Source of the DNA: Brassica napus
Taxonomy: Eukaryota; Streptophyta; Magnoliopsida; Brassicales; Brassicaceae
Length of the DNA: 64,000 nucleotides
NCBI RefSeq assembly: GCF_020379485.1
Contig: NC_063446.1
Location: 11,517,597 to 11,581,596 of the forward strand
Direction of reading: 5' to 3'
Made by a program: the position numbers and the translations under genes. Of this stretch, positions 22,505-34,975 are shown piece after piece; position 1 is the first letter of the stretch; every line of letters begins with the position of its first letter. Under the pieces are notes generated by a model that saw only the letters and a program-made list of their open reading frames with translations, was not told where the DNA came from and did not search any database.

Positions 22505-22710
22505 TATTAAACATGAGGATTAAACATGTTATGTGATTTCTTTGATTCAGAAAGGCATTATGGATCGTGAAAGCTTTCATTCATTAATTTATAAAAATAT
22601 CCTCTAAACCTAACCACCGTAATTAAGAGTTTGTCTCAAATAATTTAAAGCATTCAATTTTATTTTTTAGTTTGTGAATTTCAGATATATCAAATCATTA
22701 TGCTCTGAAC

Positions 22711-23327
22711 TAGGCATGGGCATAATATCCGTAACCCGATATCCGAACCGAATCCGAACCGAAAAACCCGATCCATATCCGGTCCGAAATGTATAAAATA
22801 TCCGAATGGATCTTTTAAGGTGGTACAGAACATATCCGAACCCGAAGTGTTATTAACCAAACCCGAACGGATAACCCGAAAAAACGAAAAAAACCGAAAA
22901 ATCCGAAAAAATATCCGAAGAAACCGATCCGAATGTCCAAAATAATATACAATATAATTATATGAAACATGAATATATACTTCAAATATTCAATTTAATA
23001 TTTATTTTGATATGTTATCTAACAATAAGTATTTAAAATTTAAATAACTACCTTAAATACTTAATTATATATAAATAAATATATATTTCTTATGTTTTAC
23101 TTTTAAATTTTAGATTTTATTTCGGGTATATCCGAACCGATCCGATATAACCTGAATCCGAATGATATATGATTACTTTATGGGTTCTATGATGTGATAC
23201 AAAACCGACCCGAACCCGATGTGTTATATCCGAACCCGACCCGTACTTGAAAATTTACTAGAATGGGACCTAGGAGATGTTATAAAAGAGAACCGAAATC
23301 CGAAAACCCGACCCGAACGCCAACAGA
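22711..23327. mobile_element. hAT-like non-autonomous element rich in CCGAACC repeats
   Basis: Begins TAGGCATGGGCA, with both ends packed with degenerate CCGAACCCG/ATCCGAA words and an AT-rich middle. Flanks CTCTGAAC (22703-22710) and GTCTGAAC (23328-23335) match at 7 of 8 bases. The right terminus is poorly conserved. Resembles the SIMPLEHAT group of Arabidopsis (recalled from Repbase). Confidence 0.72.
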
Positions 23328-23335
23328 GTCTGAAC

Positions 23336-23880
23336 AATCATACTGAATCCAAATTTACGTTCATTATATTTTTCTATATTTATTATGTTTCTGTAATCAT
23401 TACTATTTTGTTATAATTAATTAAACTTCAATCACAAATTTCAATGGGATTTTAGCAGCTTATAATTTATAAACATTTTTTTAGGTAAAAAACATAATGA
23501 ATACATAAAAAAAAAACAAGTTAACAACCCCTAAAACTATTATCCATCAATTTATTCTCGCATCTCAACCACAACATACACAATATTAATAAATTCTCAC
23601 TTATATAAAAATAATCATTTACAATAAATATGAAATGCACCACATAGGTTATTATGTAATAATAACTTACAGTACAACATGAAATCTCAGCAAAAACTGA
23701 TGTAATGTCACCCGAAGGAAAAAAAAAAAAGAAAACCTAACTAATTATCAAAATAGCAAGACTTCAAAAAAAAAAGAAAAACAAGTACAAAATCTAACAA
23801 CTATTTTTTTAATTAATAAAAATATTTATAGTTATTTACTCAAACTATTTCAATTAATTTCGAATATTCATCCCGTCCTT
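23336..23880. other. Intergenic, F-box upstream region
   Basis: AT-rich with no gene or clear repeat. Confidence 0.35.
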
Positions 23881-23886
23881 AGGGCT

Positions 23887-23900
23887 GTATATATATATAC
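23887..23900 (+). promoter_or_regulatory. TATA-type promoter element of F-box gene
   Basis: TGTATATATATATA lies about 130 bp upstream of the F-box start codon and is followed by a GA-rich leader. Confidence 0.5.
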
Positions 23901-24025
23901 CATTAAGACCTAAGACGGAACATAAAGAGAAAGGAGGCAGCTAGAAGCAACTGTGCGCGAGAGAGAAGAAACTAGGTTTTTGAATCTTTTTGTGTTCTTT
24001 GGTTTTAACTTTAATTTTGTACGAT

Positions 24026-25258
24026 ATGGACAAAATCAGTCGACTGCCGGATGAATTATTGGTGAAGATACTATCGTTTCTTCCAACAAAAGTTGCTGTC
24101 TCCACTAGCATCTTGTCCAAACAATGGGACTTTCTCTGGATGTGGTTACCTAAACTCGACTACAGTACTAGAAAGTATTCAGAGTCAGAATGCACGAGGT
24201 TACGGCGTTTTCTTAACAAGAATCTGCCATTACACAGAGCTCCGATTATAGAAAGCTTCAGCCTCGATTTTCTTGCTTCACAATTCAAACCCGTGACAAT
24301 TAGATCATGGCTTCTAACCGCAGTTTCACGCAACCTACGAGAGGTGGAGGTTTCTCATGGTTGTAATAATAAGGTGCTCAACATGTTGCCAAGTAGCTTG
24401 TATACTTGTAAATCACTCGTGTCCTTGAAACTCAATGGAAGAAGGCTTCTAGTGGATGTTCCTCGTATGGTTTCTCTCCCTTGTCTGAAAACTTTTCTGC
24501 TTCAAGATGTGAAGTACAAGAATGAAGATTCTCTTCAGCGGCTTCTATCTAATTGCCCTGTTCTTGAAGATCTAGTGGTGGAAGGATGCAAAGGTGACAA
24601 TATGGTAAAGTTCATTGTTATCGTCCCCTCGTTGCAACGTTTAACAGTCAATATACTTGAGGATCTAGATGAGTTTGTGATGGATACTCCTTTGAAATAC
24701 TTCAAACTTGACTACTATAATTACAAGAATCACCACTGTTTGATTGAGCGTATGCCTAAGCTGGAGGAGGCATATGTAGAACTTAGCTTTAATCCTGTTT
24801 ATATTGATAGGTTTATCGGATCAATCACTTCTGTCAAACGTCTGACGTTATGCATAGATGATGTGTATGGTGATGGTTTTGTCTTCGACCAGCTTGAACA
24901 TCTGCAACTATGCACATGCGATGAACAACATACGTCGGGTGCGGTGATTGTCCGGTTGCTCAAAGATTCACCTAACTTACGAGTACTAGACTTATTCAAA
25001 ATGGAATATCATAACCCTATTGGTCTGTATACTTGGAATCAACCAAGTACTGTTCCGGAATGTATTTTGTCGAGTCTACAAACTTTCAAGTGTTCAGGAT
25101 ACTCGGGAAGACCAGGAGAAAGAGATCTTTTGATTTATATATTAAAAAATGCTAATCACTTGAAGACTGCAACAATCTGGTTTCCGACGGTTGACATGAA
25201 AAAAGAGTTGGTTCTTTCTTCTCGAGCTTCAAACGCATGCCAACTTGTATTTGATTGA
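24026..25258 (+). CDS. F-box/FBD/LRR-repeat protein
   Basis: 410 residues in one exon. The F-box is at residues 3-45 (ISRLPDELLVKILSFLPTKV and STSILSKQWDFLWMWLPKL), which would bind the SKP1 (ASK) adaptor of an SCF ubiquitin ligase. Weak leucine-rich repeats span about 120-300 (LPCLKTFLLQDV, LSNCPVLEDLVVEGC, VPSLQRLTV). An FBD domain at about 340-405 begins PECILSSLQTFKCSGYSG and includes LLIYILKNANHLKTATI. A longer frame opens at 23990, but MDKISRLPDE is the usual N-terminus of the family. Many family members have introns; this one reads through without any. The target is unknown. I know of no F-box gene at this place in Arabidopsis, so it was probably inserted or gained in this lineage. Confidence 0.9.
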   Translation: MDKISRLPDELLVKILSFLPTKVAVSTSILSKQWDFLWMWLPKLDYSTRKYSESECTRLRRFLNKNLPLHRAPIIESFSLDFLASQFKPVTIRSWLLTAVSRNLREVEVSHGCNNKVLNMLPSSLYTCKSLVSLKLNGRRLLVDVPRMVSLPCLKTFLLQDVKYKNEDSLQRLLSNCPVLEDLVVEGCKGDNMVKFIVIVPSLQRLTVNILEDLDEFVMDTPLKYFKLDYYNYKNHHCLIERMPKLEEAYVELSFNPVYIDRFIGSITSVKRLTLCIDDVYGDGFVFDQLEHLQLCTCDEQHTSGAVIVRLLKDSPNLRVLDLFKMEYHNPIGLYTWNQPSTVPECILSSLQTFKCSGYSGRPGERDLLIYILKNANHLKTATIWFPTVDMKKELVLSSRASNACQLVFD

Positions 25259-25345
25259 GGATAGGATCTATACACCTTTTTGTTTTTGGTTAGGTTTTGT
25301 CTCTCTTATTATACTCTTGTTTTCTATATAAAGGATGAGTATTAC

Positions 25346-25380
25346 ACTGAAAATAATATATATATATATATATATATATT
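25346..25380. repeat. (TA)n microsatellite
   Basis: Run of alternating T and A just downstream of the F-box gene. Confidence 0.85.
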
Positions 25381-26304
25381 CCATTATTTCCGACTAACCT
25401 TTATATACATATATATTTTTACTAACCTACATTAACTATTTATCTAATCTTATTTAAGTTTATTCTAACAAATATATTATTGAGATAAGGTTGATGATTT
25501 GTACCATAATTAATAGCATATTTCTTTAGCTATTAAAAAAAATATTCAAATTACTATTTCTAAGAAAACAAACCAATATATATATCCGACTCTCATGATA
25601 AAATTAATATTATAAAGATCCAAATTTTTTTTTTTAATACACATCCTTAAACCAAAGAAACATTATATAAGGAAATCAAAGCACTCACTGATGATGTTTA
25701 CCGTTTTCTAGGCCCAACACGTAAACTTTATTGAAATCCGAATTCAAACACTTAATTTTTCGTCTAACATATTTGTATATTTATTTTCAATTAAAGTTTT
25801 AGAAATAAAAAATTTCTCACGTTTTTAAAACGCGGCTCAAAACTTAGTAAATCTCGTATAGCTAACATTATACAGTGAACAAAATTCTTAAAGAAAAGAA
25901 AATGTAGAATAATAAAAATAATAAAGATACTGGTTGTTTAAGAAAAGAGCAGAAGGTAGTACAACGTAGTCCCATAATCCACCATATCCTAAAAAACAAC
26001 CCCACATGAAAAGGCAACAAAGAAATCTAATTAATAAGTATATGAATGGAAACAAATGTAAAATATCCCTGAGAAGATAAGTAGAGACACAATGGTTCTG
26101 TCCTTTTAGTAGTAGAAATAATTTAGAAGAACCCACAAGTTCAAATAATAATAATACTCCTACTGCCCACTAACTTTTGACTATTTTCTTACATTACACC
26201 AATACAAAGGAACTACGAAAAGATGGGTTCTTCTAACTGAGCAGGGTCAGAATAATTTTTTTCAGTATACCAAATCCAATACTTGTCCTAAGAGTTTTAC
26301 TGCA
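25381..26304. other. Intergenic, 3' side of ZPR4
   Basis: AT-rich, no gene recognised. It likely contains the ZPR4 3' UTR near 26100-26304. Confidence 0.35.
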
Positions 26305-26517
26305 TCAGGATTGTCCAGAAGCAGAACTTGACGAAGAGAGGTTGCTGCTTCCTTGCTTTGATTCATTAGGGTCCTTGGTTTTGGAGAGCTTCTGGTTGAG
26401 TCCAATGAGAAGCTGTTGATTCTCCTGATTCAGGATTTCAGCTTTCTTCCTCAACCTTTCATTCTCCTTTACTATATAACAGTTTTGCAGGTACAACTTC
26501 GCGTTTAGCCTCTCCAT
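26305..26517 (-). CDS. ZPR4: LITTLE ZIPPER protein, HD-ZIPIII inhibitor
   Basis: A 70-residue protein made almost entirely of a leucine zipper (residues about 7-45: LYLQNCYIVKENERLRKKAE then ILNQENQQLLIGLNQKLSK) and a Ser-rich tail ending SSSASGQS. LITTLE ZIPPER proteins pair with the zipper of HD-ZIPIII factors (REVOLUTA, PHABULOSA) and block their DNA binding, tuning leaf polarity and meristem size (family knowledge). ZPR3 and ZPR4 share the N-terminus MERLN and the SASGQS end; the position next to URH1 matches At2g36307 (ZPR4, from memory). The start is the only ATG. A likely TATA box at about 27261 implies a leader of several hundred bases, possibly with an intron. Confidence 0.93.
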   Translation of the reverse strand: MERLNAKLYLQNCYIVKENERLRKKAEILNQENQQLLIGLNQKLSKTKDPNESKQGSSNLSSSSSASGQS

Positions 26518-27257
26518 TTCGATAAACTTGCTCTCTCAAAACTAAAAAAACAAACAAACAAAATCTCTTATGTCAAAGAGAAAAGAAAAAGATATGATTT
26601 GTGGAGCTCGTTCACACATTTAATGTGGAATTACATTAAGCAAAATCCATGACCGCATTTAGTTTGTTTTCAACAAAAAAAATGTCAATTTTTCTTTTGA
26701 ATAAAAACCAATGATAAAACAGAAGAACAATCATGCTTTTCTTGGTTTCGAGAATAGGAAAGATAAAGCCACCACAAGAAATGAAAACAAAAATAAAGTT
26801 ATGATGATGCAGTAAGTATAACGATGAAGTTTGAAAACGAAAATACAAAACACATTTACAGAAAAAGAAACCGACCAAAACAAAGCAGGTATACTAGCAA
26901 AAACAGAGCCAAAATGATCTTTATTGTAAAATTAAAAGGAGAAAAAGAAAGTTTCGAAACAAGAAAAAAATTTGAAAAAGACAAACAAAAAATTTATCCA
27001 TCAATTTAAAGTTGTGTTATACAAAAATAAAGAACTAAAAAATAGTTGGGTGGTTATGCAAATGATATTCACCTTGCTTGTACGTGAGGAGAGAGAGATA
27101 TCTAGAGAGAGCGAGAGAGATGCTACCTTAAGGAAAGAGTGTTCGATAGGGTGAGGAAGAAGTGTAGTGTGTTTATATGTTTGTAGAGGAGAGAGATTTG
27201 TATGGAAGGTAGAGGGACAAAGAGAACAAAATGAAGATAATGTCTGGTCCGATAATG
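26518..27257 (-). other. Probable ZPR4 leader (5' UTR, possibly with intron)
   Basis: No coding sequence. GA/CT-rich tracts (27089-27120) are typical of plant leaders. The region lies between a TATA box and the ZPR4 start codon. The exact transcript start is not visible. Confidence 0.45.
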
Positions 27258-27260
27258 TCT

Positions 27261-27267
27261 CTTATAT
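27261..27267 (-). promoter_or_regulatory. TATA box, ZPR4
   Basis: TATATAA on the minus strand within CTCTATATAAGAGAC, the best core promoter upstream of ZPR4. Confidence 0.5.
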
Positions 27268-27583
27268 AGAGCCTCACAAGCTAGAGATAGAGAAGGGGGA
27301 CATGCCCCTCTCTCCTGACACAACAATCATGCTTTGTGTTGTGTGTTATGCTTTAGATGGCGGCCGAATACGCAGCTCGCAATCTTTTGTATTTGTTTCT
27401 TTTATAAAAGTGAGAAAAAAATAACCCAGTGAGGAAAAAGTGAGAAAAAGATCTGGTTGCGTCATGTGAATGACGATCGAAAGAGGAGAGTCGAGAAATA
27501 AAGAAGAAAACTTAGAGGATAGAGTACTACTTGAGGGGGTCTACTTTCAAAATTTCTCTATATGTCTTTTTCTTTTACTTGTA

Positions 27584-27661
27584 TTTTCAAATTGTGTTTT
27601 GGTATGAGATGACCACTATTTGTTTTCAAATTGTGTTTTGGTATGAGATGACCACTATTTG
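27584..27661. repeat. Tandem duplication, 2 x 39 bp
   Basis: Two identical 39-bp copies (27584-27622 and 27623-27661) starting TTTTCAAATTGTGTTTTGG, upstream of ZPR4. Confidence 0.92.
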
Positions 27662-27919
27662 TTAATCTAACTTTATATTTTCTTTAAACTAAAATATCTC
27701 TATTATAAAAGTAGTTTTTCCTCAATGTATGATTTTGTGATAAATATTTTTATTATTTTAGGAGAAAATATAATTAAGTTTACTTTTACATGTATATTTA
27801 TAAACAAAAACAATATTTAATTATATCTTCTAAGAACAGGAAAATTTGAGTAAAACTCATATCTGTAATAAAGTTAAATTAATTTTAGAGAAAATTATAG
27901 ACATTGGTTGGAGATGGTT

Positions 27920-28170
27920 TAAGGGCATCTCCAACTCACTCTATTTTTCACTTTAAAATAGAGTTTAGAGTAAAAATGCTCCAATAATACTTTATTTTTC
28001 GCTTTATAATAAAGTGGAAAATAAGTTTATCCAAATAAAGAGTAACTTGTTTTTCTTTTGTTCATCGCTCTATTTTCTACTCTAAAATAGAGTATCACCG
28101 GATCAAACTCAAACTATATTATAGAATTACTCTATTTTAGAGTAAAAAATAGAATAAGTTTCTAACAGGT
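27920..28170. repeat. CATCTCCAA/CTCTATTTT MITE-like repeat
   Basis: Starts GGGCATCTCCAACTCACTCTATTTTTC and has inner inverted words TAAAATAGAG/CTCTATTTTA. This is a very common Brassicaceae intergenic repeat. The right end appears eroded, and no target duplication was seen. Confidence 0.5.
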
Positions 28171-30770
28171 TCATTTCTCACCGACCAAGTAATCATTCAC
28201 ATAAACCGTTTTTGATATCATCATAGACCAACAAATTTTTATAGATATCAAGCAATATTTCAAACAAGTAGAACTAACTCATACAACTCTCACTTTTGTC
28301 CAATATGCATCAGTTTGTGTATCATATAAATAAAGACTGTCTTTAACATGGTGTCATGAGAACATTCAAACAAGATTTCAATACGTACCGGCTTGAATTA
28401 ATACTTAGATCATAGGAGAATGGTATAGTTTTGTAGTAAGTAGAGGGTTAAAATGTAACTAGAGAAGGATTGAGACGTTTATTGAGTGAAAACGATGATG
28501 ATAATGAAGAGGATGGCTCTATAGGCCGTAGTCCCTTCAAGATACGCAATGATGGTTGGGGACTGGTTCTAAACATATCATTATTCATAATTCAATTTTA
28601 AGTTTCAGTTTGGACCATTTTCATTACTCTCTTTTTACTACTTTCATTTCCCAGTTTGGTCGATAATTGATTTGTCAATACTACTCATCATCAGCCATAA
28701 TTTCATGTTCGATTTTTTTTCATGATCATTTTATTCTTTCATCATCCTTTCTTTAGATAAAGATTGAAATTATTAAAAGCAAAAGAAAAGAGAGTAATTA
28801 TGAAGAGAAAAGTTTTGCGACCCCAAACATTTAGAGAATAAATAACTCTCTTGTGTGTTTATGAGTGTGTCACAGCGTGAAAAAGATCATATAGTTAATA
28901 ATTTTTCCAAGGTGGAATTGTTTTTATCTTTTCATGAGCTCTTTCTTCACTTCATGTTTTAGCTTCACTAAACCATCGTCCCTCGTGGACCTCGTTTGGT
29001 TTAATAATAATACGAATTATTGCACTTTCACCTTTATATAATTACTTTTTCTTTACCAAATCTTGTGACTTTTTTTTTTGGATTTTGTTATTCTATCACA
29101 GAAAAATTTGGGAAATCGTATAAATGTATATTTTTTGAACGGTGGTTGTTGTCCTATTTTTGTTTCCTTTTGCGCTAAGCGTTCCAAATTGACAATGGTT
29201 TTAAAGTTTCAAAACACAAGTTCGAACCCATAATTATTATGTGTGTCTTGAAATGGAACTCTAAATAAACAAAATGGAATTAAAAAATAAATGGTGGTTG
29301 CACTTCTTGTTTACATCAAAGGCAATGACAATTAATAAGTAGGGAGGTGTGTGTGAGTCATCCATGTCAATGTTAGAAGAATTTTTTGATTAATTACGAG
29401 GTGTTTAACTTTTATTAGCTAATCAAAAGTTTATAGTTATGGATTTTATCTTAGTGTAAGAATGTTATAATTTAAAGTTTAGCATAAGTGTTTAACAAAG
29501 TATTTTGATATAGTCTATAAATATTTAATTATTTGCTAATTTGACATATTGTTTTTCTTAAAAATATCTAAGCACATGTAGACTCGACATTTAGACTCAA
29601 TAATCACTATGTTTTTGGTAATAATGATACAAATTAGTACCTTCAAATTTTTAGTTAAACATATGCTATATTTATTGGTTGTACATGCAGGAAATCAAAT
29701 GGTCTATAATATGTGAAATCATATAAGTAGGAAACTATATATTTCCCACTTTTAATCATTGTAATTTGTGATCATTTCGTCCCTTTAGAACCTTTTTTTT
29801 TTTTTATGTTTTGGGTCTCCATAAGGTATAAAGTGCGTACATATTGCATTGCATGGAAAAATTAATCATAACATCTCCTAAATTTTAAACATACAACGAA
29901 TATTTAATAAAGATTTTGTGGGGTGAGCAGTAATGATATACATAGGTTTCAAGTATATTAATTAAGAGATAAAGGGCTTTTTGCAGCTGATACATATAAC
30001 AGAGATTTCGAATATATATTATACAAACGCTGGGATCCAAAAATGTAATTTATATATTTATGTAAAACTAGTTCCAATTTTCATTCGATATATCAAACGC
30101 TCTCTGTATTATAGTTTCTTTGTTTACAATTTCGTTGATTTCAAATCGGTATTTCTTTAAATTTGAAAAACAAAACAATCCATCTTTTCTTTAAAACAAC
30201 AACAATTCGAGACACTAGTTCTATACTTCTATTACATCGTAAAACAGACCTCAAGTTAGTTTTATATAATTTTTAAGGGATGTTGTGAAAGCTATCAAGG
30301 ATTGTACCTAAGACATTGATGTTACCGGCAGTGATATGTAAACCACTACAGTAAGACAATTTAATAAACATAAGGTCGAAATATGGTAATAATATGGAGG
30401 GCTGCCAAGGCTTCCATAGCTTCCCTCAGGGCCAGCACTGTTGAGTAAGAACTTTATTTTTTTTTTCTTTTAATTATCATTTCGTTAATTAATTATTTTG
30501 AAGGAAAAATGTTATATGTAGAATATTACATATGGTCACGAAATATTACTTAATCTGCTACATATCTATTATTTTCTACAAAAAGAACTGAATTTATCTT
30601 CTCTAAAAAATAAGTCCAACCATGATGTAAAAGCAGTAACTCTATCTATCTTTAGTTATTCAACAATTCGACCAATATTAATTATTTATGAGGTTTTTCA
30701 TATACTGATGTGCCCACGTAAATTTCTATGTGTTCTTGTTATCCATACCTTGTTACTGAATTACAAAAAA
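28171..30770. other. Gene-poor intergenic DNA
   Basis: 2.6 kb of AT-rich sequence with no open frame of note and no clear transposon ends. Confidence 0.4.
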
Positions 30771-30776
30771 TGGTAC

Positions 30777-30953
30777 TTTTTTTTTATAACCGCAGTGTGA
30801 TCCCAAATGTTTTCTAGGTCCAAAGACTAATCACTACGAGGTCCGCAGGATCCGCGTTTTTTTACCACTTAAGGCACTCTGGGTGGCCAAGGGGAATCGA
30901 ACACATGGCGGTACTCACAGCTGTGAGCCCTTTACCACTAAGCCAAGACCACT
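30777..30953 (-). mobile_element. tRNA-derived SINE
   Basis: Read on the minus strand: an A box (TTGGCTTAGTGG, about 30946-30930), a B box (GTTCGATTCC, about 30896-30886), a tRNA-unrelated body and an A-rich tail at 30777-30786. TGGTAC on both sides (30771-30776, 30954-30959) is a possible short target duplication. Confidence 0.8.
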
Positions 30954-31139
30954 TGGTACGAAAGTTTTTAATTTATTCTTAAAATGGTTTTGTTTTTCAA
31001 TTTTAAAAGCGTTTCGCTTTTGTCCTTCATTTTGAGGTTCCATTTTGTTTTGTTTTTTTACTGATATTTAATTTCATAAAAGGCAAAAGTGATATAAAAT
31101 CAGTTAAAATAGGAAATTAAATAAAATAAAGAGGATTGG

Positions 31140-33084
31140 AGAAAATGTTAGACAACAGATCAAAGATACGCTTGGAATACAGAACGAAGGAGGTATGGGG
31201 ACGTACTTAGGAATTCCAGAGGATATTAACAGATCTAAATGTAAACTCTTTGCATTTCTCAAAGACAAATTGATGAATAGAGTGAACGGATGGACGGTAG
31301 ATGGCTCTCAAAAGGAGGAAATGAAGTTTTGATTAAATCCATTTTGGTAGCTCTTCCGACATATGTTATGTCTACATTTCTACTACCGATGGAGATATGT
31401 GAAAACCTCGCAAGTGCCATTGCACAATTCTGGTAGATTTCGAATCCCCTAAAAAGAGGAATTCATTGGGCCAAATGGGAAAAGATCTGTCTACCAAGGA
31501 AGGAGGGCGGCATTGGTTTCTGTGTGATCCATGAGTTCAGCCTGTCTTTACTAGCAAAACAACTATGGAGGCTAATTCAATATCCTGATTCGTTAGTGGT
31601 TCGTGTGTTAAAGGGAAGGTACTACCACATGAGTTCTCCTTTGAGAATAATCTCTGTCAGCAGCTCATCCTATGTGTGGACCAGTATTTTAGCTGCTCGA
31701 AAGCTACTGCTATCGGGTATTAGGCAGAAGGTACATTCTGGATATGAGGTCAAGGTGCGGGAGGATCCTTGGATCCCTACAACACCAGCTAGACCGGCTC
31801 ACCCTGCAGCCCCAGTTATGCACCCGAATATGAGAGTCAGCGGCCTTATTGATCAGGAATCGAGGCAATGGGATATTCGACTACTGGAGGATTATGTTGC
31901 CCCTGCGGATATACCTTTTATAAGAAGCTTAGCCATAAGCTCAGATCATCGTTGGGATACTTCCTGTTGGAGCTACACTAAAAATGGTCAGTATACCGTT
32001 AAATATGGATATTGGGTAGCTCGGAACTTATTGAAGGCTGAAGAAGAGAAATAAGTAATGGAGCTCACAATAACAAAGCTTCAAGCCTTTGCTTGAAAAA
32101 TAAAAGCGCCTCAGAAAATTTGTCATCTTATATGGCAATTGATAACAGGTCATGTAGCTGTAACGAGAAATTTGATACGGCGTAATATGAGATGTGACAA
32201 CTATTGCCCATGATGTGGAGAACCAGAAGAGTCTGTCACTCATGCAATCTGCGAATGTCCACCAGCCCTACAAGCTTGGGCCCTATCAGCAATACCAACA
32301 AGTCCATATACCTTTCTGATGCCGAGTGTCTATGCTAATATGGATTATCTATTCTGGAGAAAGAACAACATTGTCGAGCCAAGATTAGACAGGGACCCTG
32401 GGACCCTTATCCCTGGATAATCTGATATATTTGGAAAGCCCGAAATGATAAGCTAATCAGGGGAATAGATAGAGACCCATTGGAGCTAGTTCATTATGCA
32501 GAAAGTGAGTGCCAAGTATGGTTCAACGCTAATGAGATGGTGTCACCTATTTCACAAGTACAAAATATTGAGGAATCCCAAGTCTTAAGCTTGGGTAATA
32601 TATGCATGATAGATGGGTCTTGGACATCTTCATCACAATTCAGTGGGTGTGGATGGATATGGATGGATAGTTTGGAGAAGGGTCAACTTATGGGCACCCG
32701 GAATAACCCGAGACGAGAGTCTGCATTGCATTCAGAAGTGGAAGTGCTACGATGGGCGATGGAGAGTATGCTTCAGTATTCAACATGTCAGAGTTTTGGG
32801 ACGGACTGCAAAGATTTGATCGCTATGATTAAGGAGCCCCATGCTTGGCCAAACTTTGCAACAGAATTGGAAAGGATATAGACTCTGAAGATATGCTTTC
32901 CGGACTTCAAGATCACTCACATCCCACGAGCGGAAAACCATATTTCGAACTTTTTAGCTAAGACTACGAGGTCGTTCTATAGAGATTTATGTTTTATTGG
33001 TTGTTTTATTCCGGTCTTTCTACCCAGACCACCTCAATCTTGAGTAATAGAATAGTCTTTCGTTGTCAAAAAACCAAAAAAAAA
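31140..33084 (+). pseudogene. 5'-truncated L1-type LINE fragment (RT end, zinc finger, RNase H)
   Basis: Conceptual reading gives the end of the reverse transcriptase (MGTYLGIPEDINRSKCKL; TYVMSTFLLPMEICENLAS), the zf-RVT region (CHLIWQLITGHVAVT; CPxCGEPEESVTHAI) and an RNase H domain (MIDGSWTSSSQFSGCGWIW; LHSEVEVLRWAMES; GTDCKDLIAMI). Intact frames are limited to 31524-32054 and 32480-32881. Frameshifts and stops break the rest, and the 5' two-thirds of the element is missing. It ends in an A-rich tail (33067-33084), as expected for an LINE copied from its 3' end. Confidence 0.9.
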
Positions 33085-33358
33085 ACTTTGCTCTCTGGGT
33101 GTTACACTATCGTGAAAAATTCTATCTTTATTATGCACATGCGCTACTTTATATTAACTTATGAACCAGCAGGTGTAACCATTTTATCGTTATTGCCATA
33201 TTATGTGGATTCATAATCTTTCAATAGGTGAATATTCTTTCCGATTTAAACTCCCTTAGAGAACGACAGAACGTCATATTAAAATTGAAATGTATAAAAC
33301 ATTTATTCGCATAAAACACGTTATTCTGAAAATTCTGAATATCTATTGTTATTGGTTT

Positions 33359-34962
33359 GGGGAGGGGAGTGTTATTGGTTTAAAAATTCTAAAGAAATTA
33401 TAAAATTCTGAAAATCTATTGTTATTGGTTGGTGGATCCATAAAATTTTACCAAAATCTATTGATATTGGTTATAAGATTTTTTAAATTCCATTCAAATC
33501 TTTTGTTATTTAAAAAGTTCAGTTATCGTTGATTTTGTAATCTTATTAAAATCTATTATTATTGGAAGTTAGATTTTTTATATTTTTTACTCATAATACC
33601 AAACTTTGAAAATATCATGTGTATTTATAAGATTCTTGAAATCCATGTAAAAAAATATACACATACAAGCTCAAAAATTAGAATGTTGTTTCAAAATTAA
33701 CGTGAACACACCAAATGGGATCATTATTATTATAACAAAAAGAAGAGAATTAAAACAAAACTGAAGAGAGAAATGATTATTATAACAAAACTAGGGGTAG
33801 GCACTTTACCCGATATCTGAAGTTGCACCCGTACCCGATCCGAAATCCGAACCGAAGTAGCAAAATATCCGAACGGGTATTGAATTAGGAGAGATTGGAT
33901 ATCCGAACCCGAACAGGTAATATCCGAACCCGAATGGATATCCGAAGATAACCGAACATATGTATAATTAACCTTATATTTCTAGTTTACATCTCTCATT
34001 TTATATAAAATATTTATATTGATACTACAGATACTTTAAGTTCATATGATATACATACAATTACGGAGAAAATGATTTGTTTTTCACTTAAAATGCATGT
34101 CAAACTTTTTATTTCAAGAATTAACAAAAAATTACATCCAAAATTTAAAAACAATAACCAGATTAATGTTTTTTTAGTTTGAAAATGTTATGTCTAAATC
34201 TATTAACCATTCAATCTATTAAAAATAAAAAATTAGTTAAGTGAAAGTTATAAATTTAAATACGAGAAATTTGAGAAATGAAAATTTTAATATATTTTTT
34301 TTCAAAATCGAAATATCCGAACCCGATCCGAAATAACCGAATCCGAACTAAAAATACCCGAACCCGACCCGAAGTACAGAAATACCCGAACGGATTCTAC
34401 ACCTCTATACCAAAATACCCGAAAATCCGAAATATCTGACCCGAATCCGAACGGGTACCCGAACGTACACCCCTAAACAAAACTATGAACACACCGGTTT
34501 TGAATGATACCGAGTAACAAAACCTAAAAAATATCTGACCATAACACAAAGAACACACCATCAGCGTTGTGTTATGTTTATTGGTATCAGATTTTCCGGA
34601 TAAATACACACTATACCATAACACAAAAAAACAAATCCCAATAAAAAATATGCCTTACCATTATCGTTGACTTCCATTTTCAACTGATCTGTCCACAATT
34701 ACGTGATATTAATATATATGGTTTACGTCAAAAAAAAAATTGGAAATTTTCTAGCAAGATTCTTATACATTACCTTATAAGAAGACGCTTTTTGAAAAAT
34801 ATATTATGCAAATCCATAATAATCAATAAGATCTATAGAAATCAATACAAAATATTTGATAGAAATTTAGAAAATATTTGCTAACTCTACTTAACTTTTA
34901 AAAATCTCTCAACTTTTAAAATCAATAAACTATTTCCAAATTCTGATTCCAATAACCCCTCC
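33359..34962. mobile_element. PIF/Harbinger-like MITE carrying a nested hAT element
   Basis: The left end GGGGAGGGGAGTGTTATTGG and right end CCAATAACCCCTCC are inverted. The inner flanks repeat words such as AAAATCTATTGTTATTGG and match the element at 52849-53836. Flanking trinucleotides do not match here (TTT left, TAA right), so the exact ends are uncertain. The hAT element at 33792-34475 lies inside. Confidence 0.6.
33792..34475. mobile_element. hAT-like non-autonomous element rich in CCGAACCCG repeats
   Basis: Ends TAGGGGTAGGCA and (reverse) TAGGGGTGTACG are flanked by a perfect 8-bp duplication AACAAAAC (33784-33791 and 34476-34483). Terminal zones consist of CCGAACCCGA-type words; the core is AT-rich. 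Same group as 22711-23327 and 55440-56068. Confidence 0.88.
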
Positions 34963-34975
34963 TAAGTATCAATTC

